Shown here piece after piece: positions 1-5,063 of a stretch of DNA of 6,658 nt; the stretch's first letter is position 1, and every line of letters starts with the position of its first letter. The position numbers and the translations under genes were made by a program. Source of the stretch: Phycisphaerales bacterium UBA1926 (GTDB taxonomy: Bacteria > Planctomycetota > Phycisphaerae > Phycisphaerales > UBA1924); contig DDFO01000058.1 of NCBI GenBank assembly GCA_002337215.1, positions 46,962 through 53,619 on the forward strand. Direction: 5' to 3'. The notes beneath the pieces were generated by a model, which was not told where the DNA came from, did no database searches, and saw nothing but the letters and a program-made list of their open reading frames with translations.

Positions 1-689
1 CCGACCTCGGTCGAGCCCGTGAACGAGAGTTTGCGGACGCGATCATCGTCGAACAGTGCCTCGCCGATCTTGCCGGGGTCGCCCGTGATGATGTTGACCA
101 CACCGGCCGGAATACCCGCCTCGACCGCGAGCTCGCCGATCGCCAAGGCCGAGAGCGGCGTCTCCTCCGCCGGCTTGATGATCGTTGTGCATCCGCACGC
201 GAGCGCCGGACCCAACTTTCGGGTGATCATGGCCGCGGGAAAGTTCCATGGCGTGATGATCGCGGTAATACCCACCGGCTGCCGCAGCACCAGGATCCGC
301 TTGTCGGCCGTCGAGGCCGGGACAATGTCGCCGTTGAGGCGCGTGCCCTCCTCTGCCGCCCAATCCAGGAACGAGGCGGCGTAGGCGATCTCGCCCCGAG
401 ACTCGGCCACGGGCTTGCCCTGCTCTTCGGTCATGAGCCGGGCGAGACGATCCGCGTCCCGCTTCATCAACAGCGACAGCGCTGAGAGCAATTTGCCCCG
501 CTCGGCGGCCGGCGTCGCGGCCCATACCTGTTGAGCGTCGCAAGCAGCGTCGATGGCTCGCAACGCTCCCGATCGCCCAACATCGGGAACGCGGCAAATG
601 ACGCCACCGGTCGCGGGGTTCGCCACGTCGATCACCGCGGCGTCATCCGCCTCGACCCATTCTCCATTGATGAGATTGCTGCTACGCAT
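1..689 (-). CDS. gabD: NAD(P)-dependent aldehyde dehydrogenase, succinate-semialdehyde dehydrogenase type (partial, N-terminal half)
   Basis: The frame stays open to the left edge of the window, giving 229 complete codons; the C-terminal half, with the catalytic Cys and Glu, lies outside. The ATG at 689 is the first possible start because a TAG codon directly precedes it in frame. No Shine-Dalgarno sequence is visible; a hairpin sits just upstream instead. Visible hallmarks are LINGEWV at residues 6-12, EEQGKP at 88-93, the ITPWNFPAAM segment at 145-154 with the oxyanion-hole Asn149, the cofactor segment IIKPAEETP at 170-178, and SFTGSTEVG at 222-230. The text follows E. coli GabD closely throughout. 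The family oxidises succinate semialdehyde to succinate in the cytoplasm. Glu175 sits where NADP-using GabD has Ser and NAD-preferring ALDHs have Glu, so NAD+ preference is inferred. Another semialdehyde substrate is possible, because ALDH subfamily cannot be fixed from the N-terminal half alone. Confidence 0.93.
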   Translation of the reverse strand, partial: MRSSNLINGEWVEADDAAVIDVANPATGGVICRVPDVGRSGALRAIDAACDAQQVWAATPAAERGKLLSALSLLMKRDADRLARLMTEEQGKPVAESRGEIAYAASFLDWAAEEGTRLNGDIVPASTADKRILVLRQPVGITAIITPWNFPAAMITRKLGPALACGCTTIIKPAEETPLSALAIGELAVEAGIPAGVVNIITGDPGKIGEALFDDDRVRKLSFTGSTEV

Positions 690-693
690 CTAT

Positions 694-722
694 GCCGGGA
701 ACCCCGAAGGGGAGAACCCGGC
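694..722 (-). promoter_or_regulatory. UUCG-capped hairpin just upstream of the gabD-like start codon
   Basis: On the minus strand the order is GCCGGG, a short internal loop, CCCC-TTC-GGGG, a second short loop, then CCCGGC. The cap reads as a C(UUCG)G tetraloop, an unusually stable fold in RNA. The base of the stem ends 4 nt before the ATG at 689, in the place where a ribosome-binding site would be expected. No run of T follows, so it does not look like an intrinsic terminator. A role in translation control is inference. Confidence 0.6.
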
Positions 723-771
723 TCGCACCAGCGCAGCCTGTTCGCCTTCCCGATAATAGTCTCGGTCCAGA

Positions 772-839
772 CCCGGGGCTTTCAGGGCCCGGCTTCGTTG
801 GGCTATCGCCAACGCGGCCAAGGGCCCAGAAGCCGCGGG
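772..839. promoter_or_regulatory. Long imperfect hairpin in the gabD-like leader
   Basis: The two arms pair in five blocks: CCCG 772-775 with CGGG 836-839, GGCTT 777-781 with AAGCC 830-834, GGGCCC 785-790 with GGGCCC 822-827, GGC 791-793 with GCC 817-819, and CGTTGG 796-801 with CCAACG 809-814. That gives 24 pairs around a 7-nt loop (802-808), with small internal loops or mismatches between blocks. The fold is possible on either strand. It has no U tract and does not fit a tRNA, nor any riboswitch I recognise. It could be a structured leader of the aldehyde dehydrogenase mRNA, a small RNA, or a dispersed palindromic repeat. Confidence 0.55.
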
Positions 840-865
840 CTGTTTGCTACTTCAAAGCGGACCAT

Positions 866-894
866 ATATCACAATATTCGAATAAGAGAACCAA
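866..894 (-). promoter_or_regulatory. Weak sigma70-like promoter candidate for the gabD-like gene
   Basis: On the minus strand TTGGTT (894-889) and TGATAT (871-866) are spaced by 17 nt inside the only AT-rich patch of this intergenic region. Neither box is a good match to consensus, and planctomycete promoters are poorly defined. If used, transcription would begin near 858 and produce a leader of about 170 nt containing both hairpins described for this region. Confidence 0.25.
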
Positions 895-1001
895 GATGTT
901 GGATCCAAGTCTTTATAACTGGAGTCTCCGCCGGCGATCTCGAGAGAGAACCGGTCGTCGACGGATTCACGCTCTTCCCGGACTCCCGGTGGATCGATAT
1001 G

Positions 1002-2282
1002 TCAGTTGTCGATCGGGGAAAGCCGGATGTTGCGGAACTCGATCGGCACACCCTCGGACTGGAGGGCGACGTAGCCGGCCCGGGTGGGGCACTCGGTCGC
1101 GTGATTGAGTCTTTCGCCGTTGACGTAGAGAGTGATCTCCTCATCGTTTGCGATGATCTCGTAGGTGTTCCATTCGCCGAGCGGGTTCTCGGCGTTGTGG
1201 CTTCTGCGCCCGAACCGGCCCTCTGTACGCGGCATGGTCATGGGCTCGTCGGACAGATTCACAAAATCTCCCGCGTTGCCCGACATGAGCTGCGCCTCGA
1301 TGCAGTTCGGCCAAACCTTGTCGAAGCCGACGGCTCGGAGCAGCACGCCGGAGTTACCTGCGTCTTCGGGGTAGCGCCAATCGAGTCGGAGGACGTAGTT
1401 GTCGTGCTTGTCGGTGGTGCGGATGTAGCCAGTCGGCTCGCCCTCGCACCGCAAAACAGCGTTCTCCGAGACCGAGAAGGTCGCGGTATCGTCGGACGCG
1501 TCGGGCAGCACGACCTCCCACCCCCGGAGGTTTCGTCCGTTGAAAAGCATGGTGCCGCGAGCAGCGGAAGCCTCAAGGTCCCGCACCTTGATGTTGCGGA
1601 ACCAGACGTCGTTGCCGTGATCCTGGAGCGAGATCCGGCCCCTCTTCTGGATGCCGAAGCCCTCCATGTCCCGAAACTTGCTGCGGGCGATCTTGTCGGT
1701 CCACTCCTCGCTGTTCATGTCGTACTGGGCAACCTTCATCCCGTTGAGGAAGTGCTTGACGATCCCGTCCGAGATGCGGATCCGCGCGTGGTTCCACTCG
1801 CCGGCGAGTTTGAGCGGCTTGGTCTCTGCCGCGATGTAGAGGTCGTAGACCGATCCCACGGTGTGGCTCGGGAACTGGTTCTCATGGCTCGCGGCGTCGT
1901 CGAGAATCTGGAACTCGGGGCCTGTCATCCACGGATATGCAAGAGATTCATCAACGCGGTAGATGATCCCGCTGTTGGCCGCGCTGGCGACCTTGAACTC
2001 AATGCTGAGCTCGAAATCCCCGAAGATCTCTTCGGTGACAATGTCGCCCCCGCCCCCGTTCGCTTTCACATGGAGGGTCCCGTCCTCGATGGCCCAGCCC
2101 TTCTCGGGCGGCGCGTCCTTGCGGTAGCCGCGCCACCCTTTCCACGATTCGCCGTCGAACAGCATCCGCCACCCCGCGGCCTTCTCGGCCGGCGAAAGAT
2201 CATCAGCCGCAGCCGACGCCAGCGAGAGCGAGGAAACGGCGAGGATGGAGAGCGCGGGGATCGCGTGGAACAAGGACTTCAT
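1002..2282 (-). CDS. Secreted protein with two DUF1080 (3-keto-disaccharide hydrolase) domains
   Basis: The product has 426 residues. Residues 1 to about 24-26 form a signal peptide: MKSLFHA, a hydrophobic stretch, then ASA-AA before DDLSP. Two tandem copies of the DUF1080 beta-sandwich (concanavalin-like fold, PF06439) follow. Copy 1 spans about 38-236, with LFDGESWKGW at 41-50, SGIIYRV at 104-110, GPEFQILDD at 121-129 and VWFRNIKVRDL at 226-236. Copy 2 spans about 244-424, with MLFNGRNLRGW at 245-255, SGVLLRAV at 311-318, IEAQLMSGNAGDF at 328-340 and IEFRNIRL at 414-421. The family includes hydrolases of 3-keto-glycosides, although many members are uncharacterised, so export is well supported and exact substrate is not. 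The ATG at 2282 has GGAG 8 nt upstream. The gene starts 69 nt after the hmgA stop on the same strand, so co-transcription is likely. Confidence 0.9.
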   Translation of the reverse strand: MKSLFHAIPALSILAVSSLSLASAAADDLSPAEKAAGWRMLFDGESWKGWRGYRKDAPPEKGWAIEDGTLHVKANGGGGDIVTEEIFGDFELSIEFKVASAANSGIIYRVDESLAYPWMTGPEFQILDDAASHENQFPSHTVGSVYDLYIAAETKPLKLAGEWNHARIRISDGIVKHFLNGMKVAQYDMNSEEWTDKIARSKFRDMEGFGIQKRGRISLQDHGNDVWFRNIKVRDLEASAARGTMLFNGRNLRGWEVVLPDASDDTATFSVSENAVLRCEGEPTGYIRTTDKHDNYVLRLDWRYPEDAGNSGVLLRAVGFDKVWPNCIEAQLMSGNAGDFVNLSDEPMTMPRTEGRFGRRSHNAENPLGEWNTYEIIANDEEITLYVNGERLNHATECPTRAGYVALQSEGVPIEFRNIRLSPIDN

Positions 2283-2290
2283 CGGACGGT

Positions 2291-2294
2291 CTCC
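2291..2294 (-). promoter_or_regulatory. Ribosome-binding site of the DUF1080 gene
   Basis: On the minus strand GGAG is separated by 8 nt from the ATG at 2282. It fixes that start and is the clearest Shine-Dalgarno sequence in the left half of the window. Confidence 0.65.
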
Positions 2295-2351
2295 AGTTTT
2301 GGACTCGGTGCGATACGCGGACGGACGCGCATACTACCGGAATGCCTCGGC

Positions 2352-3632
2352 TCAGACCCATGTGTCGGTCGCGTCAGCGTCGCCGCCCTTGTCGGCCTTG
2401 CGGATCTCGCCCGGGGCATGGTGGTCGGCTCGCCAGCTCTCGGGGTACGACATGTCGTCGATATCGAGCGCAAATTTCGTCGGGAAGAGCGGTCGGAATG
2501 TATCGCACATGACCGCGAGTTCGTTGGTTTCGGTCTTGCCGAGGCTCGCCTCGACTGTCCCGGGGTGCGGGCCGTGCGGGATGCCTTGGGGATGGAGGCT
2601 GACCGATCCGCTGTCGATCCCGCGGCGGGCCTTGTAATTGCCCTCGACGTAGTAGAGCACCTCGTCGGAATCGAGGTTGGAGTGGTTGTAGGGGACGGGG
2701 ATCGCCTCGGGGTGGAAGTCGAGCAGGCGGGGGCAGAACGAGCAGATCACGAAGTTGTGCGCCTCGAAGGTCTGGTGGATCGGGGGTGGCATGTGGAGCT
2801 TGCCGGTGATCGGCGCGAAGTCGTCGACGTTGAAGCAGTAGGGGTAGTAGCACCCGTCCCAGCCCACGACGTCGAGCGGGTGATACGGGTACGTGTAGCG
2901 GTGGACGCGGTCACGGGCCTTGATCCGCACCTCGAACTCGCCCTTCTCGTCAAAGGTCATCGGCATCTCGGGCACGCGGAGATCGCGCTCGCAGTACGGC
3001 GAATGCTCGAGAAACTGGGCGGTGGTCTTGGACATATAGCGAGGCGGCGGCACGATGTGGCTCGTGTTCATCACCTCGAAGAGAACCAGTTTGCCCAGCG
3101 GCATGCTCTGCTTCGTTGCGTCCGCGGGGCGGTCTTCGTCGCTGAGCTCATCAAAGACGAATTTGTAGATCGTTCCCTTCGGGATGACGATGTAATCCTT
3201 CTTGCCGAATTTCAGCGAGCCGAACATGGTGTAGAGCGTGCCCGAGCCGTAGTGGACAAACCAGCACTCGTCGCCCTGTCCGTTCTTGTAGTGGTACTGC
3301 ATCTGCTCGGCGGGGACGCAGACCGCCATTTCGACATCGGCGTTGCCCAGGATGACCTTCTGCCCCGTGATGATGTCGCCCTCGGCGGACATCGGTTGGG
3401 TTTTGAGGTGCCGCATCCGCATCACGTCGGTCTCGACGAACTCGGTCTTCGTCGAATACATGGTCTCCCACCCCGACACCTGGGTCGGGGGGTGGATGTG
3501 GTACATCGTGCTCGTCGGGCCGACGAAGCCTTCGGTACCGAAGACTTCTTCGGAGTAGAGCGCGCCGTCCGGACGGCGGAACTGGATATGGCGTTTGGCG
3601 GGAATCTCGCCGAGTTTCATGTAGTAGGGCAT
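2352..3632 (-). CDS. hmgA: Homogentisate 1,2-dioxygenase
   Basis: A 426-residue cytoplasmic cupin-fold enzyme that uses Fe(II) and O2 to open the ring of homogentisate to 4-maleylacetoacetate in tyrosine/phenylalanine catabolism. By comparison with the human enzyme, the iron ligands map to His317 (PYNHSN), Glu324 (DSDEVLYY) and His353 (IPHGP), and the general base to His280 (KLHMPPP). The second conserved His in the SLHPQGIPHGP stretch is His347. The length is slightly below the human enzyme (445). The spacing from His317 to Glu324 is one residue longer than in the human protein, and to my memory this resembles forms found in Bacteroidetes. The ATG at 3632 gives the usual N-terminus MPYYMKLGEIPAKRH; only a weak GAG lies 9 nt upstream. 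It is the first gene of a minus-strand run with the DUF1080 gene. No maleylacetoacetate isomerase or fumarylacetoacetase is in the window. Confidence 0.95.
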   Translation of the reverse strand: MPYYMKLGEIPAKRHIQFRRPDGALYSEEVFGTEGFVGPTSTMYHIHPPTQVSGWETMYSTKTEFVETDVMRMRHLKTQPMSAEGDIITGQKVILGNADVEMAVCVPAEQMQYHYKNGQGDECWFVHYGSGTLYTMFGSLKFGKKDYIVIPKGTIYKFVFDELSDEDRPADATKQSMPLGKLVLFEVMNTSHIVPPPRYMSKTTAQFLEHSPYCERDLRVPEMPMTFDEKGEFEVRIKARDRVHRYTYPYHPLDVVGWDGCYYPYCFNVDDFAPITGKLHMPPPIHQTFEAHNFVICSFCPRLLDFHPEAIPVPYNHSNLDSDEVLYYVEGNYKARRGIDSGSVSLHPQGIPHGPHPGTVEASLGKTETNELAVMCDTFRPLFPTKFALDIDDMSYPESWRADHHAPGEIRKADKGGDADATDTWV

Positions 3633-3901
3633 ATGGCGTTTCTCGATCTCGACAGGTTCGATGCTCGTTCGGGAGCGAACACGGTACGGTCGATTTGTTC
3701 GACTCCCGCAGAAGCATGATACGGTCCGGTTCCACTGGGTTGCACAGTCGCGCGGAGCAATCGAACGTGATTCTCACCGTTCAGGTCGTGGTAGAGTCGT
3801 CGGTCCGACGTTCACGGTGTATGTTCACTCAGTCGAAAACCTCGGCACAGATGTCGCGAAGACGTCGCAAAGCCGGGCGGTGGGCGGAGCAGCGGATCAG
3901 G
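3633..3901. promoter_or_regulatory. Divergent intergenic region between hmgA and a small secreted-protein gene
   Basis: This region should carry promoters for both directions. Near hmgA it contains two adjacent inverted repeats: GTTCG-GGAG-CGAAC at 3667-3680 and GTCGA-TTTGT-TCGAC at 3689-3703. They lie about 35 and 57 nt upstream of the hmgA start, where a repressor or activator of homogentisate breakdown could bind. No clear -35/-10 pair was found. The plus-strand frame stays open through 3695-3901, so part of this region could be coding if an earlier start of the downstream gene is used. Confidence 0.4.
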
Positions 3902-4357
3902 ATGAGTTCGATCAAAGGAATTCAGCGCAGCGATCGTGCGGGCGTGCTGCTCGCGCTGCTCTTCTGCGCCGGGTTCGTGACCGCGGCGCCCGTGACGCGA
4001 TCAGACTCGGATCTCTTCGATCATCTCGCGACAACGTTCCCGATCGACGACTGGGTGATGCGAGCACGGGCGCGGTACGACACGCTCGAACGACTCGTTC
4101 CGCAGGAAAGCCCGCGTGTCCACGTGCCTCGGGCCGACTCGGTCGACAACCCGGAAAAGGCGTACTGGGGCGGGAATGTCTCGCGGTGCATCAGGCAGTT
4201 GCGTCGCGACGCCTGCCGGCCTGCGGTGGTGGGCGATCCGTGCGCCACGTACGGCAGAGACGCAGAGTCGAGGCCCGACCTCCCCGATCACTTGGGTGTG
4301 CGCACGTTCGTATCGCGCAGCTTCGGCCCGGGGTGGGGTGAAGAAATCGCGGACTAG
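3902..4357 (+). CDS. Small secreted protein of unknown function
   Basis: A 151-residue product that I do not recognise. The ATG at 3902 was chosen because it places a good signal peptide at the N-terminus: MSSIKGIQRSDR, then a hydrophobic core at residues 13-29 ending VTAA before PVTRS. The Cys at 22 lies inside the core and lacks a lipobox, so lipoprotein processing is unlikely. The mature part is charged and contains three Cys (96, 105, 114) in the stretch YWGGNVSRC to GDPC, and no transmembrane segment. Codon third positions are strongly G/C, as expected for a real gene here. A weak GGAG lies 12 nt upstream. The frame is open back to at least 3695, and starts at 3851 or 3821 would bury the signal peptide. 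It is divergent from hmgA and converges on gmhA, sharing a CTAG for both stops. Confidence 0.6.
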   Translation: MSSIKGIQRSDRAGVLLALLFCAGFVTAAPVTRSDSDLFDHLATTFPIDDWVMRARARYDTLERLVPQESPRVHVPRADSVDNPEKAYWGGNVSRCIRQLRRDACRPAVVGDPCATYGRDAESRPDLPDHLGVRTFVSRSFGPGWGEEIAD

Positions 4358-4965
4358 CTCGCATCGGTCGGGGCATGATCGGACGCGTGACGCAGCCTGC
4401 GCTCGATTCCGAGCACCAGAGCGTGCAGCGCGAGCATGTGGAGTTCCTGGATCCGATCGGATGTGAGGCCGGGCGCGATCAGTTCGTGGGTCCCCAGCCC
4501 TTTGAGCACGCCGCCCCCCTTGCCGAGAAAGCAGACGACCTTCAGACCCGATTCGCCGGCGGCGTCCACCGCACGCAGGATATTGCGGCTGTTGCCGCTC
4601 GTCGAGAGGACGACCAGCGCGTCGCCGGGCCGTCCCAGCCCCCGGACCCACCGCGAGAACACATGCTCGAAGCCGTAGTCATTGGCAGTACAGGTGATGT
4701 GCCCGGGGTCGGTGCACGCGATCGCGGCGATCGGGGGGCGATCGTCGCGGAATCGGCCTGTGAGTTCCTCACAGAAGTGCATCGCGTCGGCCGCAGAGCC
4801 CCCGTTGCCGCACGCGAGGATCTTGCCGCCGTTCCGCAAGGCCTTCGCGAGTTCGTCGGCGATCCGCTCGAGCGTCGCGCCCGTCGCGGGTGTCGCGAAC
4901 GCGCTGAGCGCATCCTGTGCGGCGGTCAGTTCTTCGAGCAGCGGTGCATCGGTCGTTGGAGGCAT
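4354..4965 (-). CDS. gmhA: SIS-domain sedoheptulose 7-phosphate isomerase (GmhA-like)
   Basis: A 203-residue cytoplasmic SIS-fold sugar-phosphate isomerase closely resembling E. coli GmhA (192 residues). That enzyme converts sedoheptulose 7-phosphate to D-glycero-D-manno-heptose 7-phosphate, the first step to ADP-heptose for lipopolysaccharide or S-layer glycans. Numbered from an upstream GTG at 4983 (subtract 6 for the ATG), the phosphate loop CGNGGSAADAMHF is at 58-70 and the second loop STSGNS at 127-132. The residues matching the E. coli metal/catalytic set His61, Glu65, Gln172 and His180 are His69, Glu73, Gln179 and His187. All are intact, as is Asp176 in the DRIQE motif. The ATG at 4965 is preferred over the GTG at 4983 because the GTG almost touches the preceding terminator's U tract. 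Neither has a good ribosome-binding site. No other heptose gene is in view, so the end product is unknown. Confidence 0.88.
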   Translation of the reverse strand: MPPTTDAPLLEELTAAQDALSAFATPATGATLERIADELAKALRNGGKILACGNGGSAADAMHFCEELTGRFRDDRPPIAAIACTDPGHITCTANDYGFEHVFSRWVRGLGRPGDALVVLSTSGNSRNILRAVDAAGESGLKVVCFLGKGGGVLKGLGTHELIAPGLTSDRIQELHMLALHALVLGIERRLRHASDHAPTDAS

Positions 4966-4984
4966 CGGTGAGGGTATGCGCACG

Positions 4985-5012
4985 AAAAAGCCCCCGGTCG
5001 GGATCGGGGGCT
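4985..5012 (-). terminator. Intrinsic terminator after the dockerin-protein gene
   Basis: On the minus strand AGCCCCCG (5012-5005) pairs with CGGGGGCT (4996-4989) around an 8-nt loop and is followed by a run of five T ending at 4985. It lies about 50 nt after the stop codon of the gene ending at 5064. There is no T run on the plus strand, so it acts in the minus direction only. Confidence 0.85.
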
Positions 5013-5028
5013 CGGAGAGATGCCACGG

Positions 5029-5042
5029 GCCGCCTCGGCGGC
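5029..5042. other. Short GC-only hairpin in the 3' tail of the dockerin-protein transcript
   Basis: GCCGCC-TC-GGCGGC forms a very tight stem (five or six pairs) between the stop codon at 5064 and the intrinsic terminator. It could slow polymerase or protect the 3' end. It has no U tract of its own. Confidence 0.4.
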
Positions 5043-5063
5043 GGATGGGCCCGGTTCTGGTTC

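Larger units (their letters stand above)
690..1001. other. 312-nt intergenic region upstream of the gabD-like gene
   Basis: No convincing coding frame is present; the short open frames across it do not resemble a known family and are fragments of longer shadow frames. It is more AT-rich around 861-925 than its surroundings and contains a 10-bp perfect palindrome TATTCGAATA at 875-884. It also holds a weak promoter-like pair and two strong hairpins, listed separately. Both flanking genes are on the minus strand, so the region is the 3' flank of the DUF1080 gene and the 5' leader of the aldehyde dehydrogenase gene. No U-tract terminator was found after the DUF1080 stop codon. Confidence 0.7.

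Noticed and set aside
43..597. A minus-strand open frame of 184 codons inside the aldehyde dehydrogenase gene
   Set aside because: It is in a different frame from the aldehyde dehydrogenase, whose conserved motifs fix the real frame. The product is Arg/Gly-rich and matches nothing.
772..839. tRNA or a known riboswitch at the long hairpin
   Set aside because: No cloverleaf, T-arm motif or acceptor end is present, and I could not match the conserved core of a riboswitch class I know.
938..945. TCTCGAGA palindrome as a terminator after the DUF1080 gene
   Set aside because: It is only 8 bp with no loop and no following T run, so it does not support a terminator.
531..3719. A plus-strand open frame of 1062 codons covering the gabD leader, the DUF1080 gene and hmgA
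   Set aside because: It lies antisense to two genes with clear family motifs. Its product has no recognisable domain and is rich in Val, Asp, Arg and His, as expected from reading GC-rich codons backwards.
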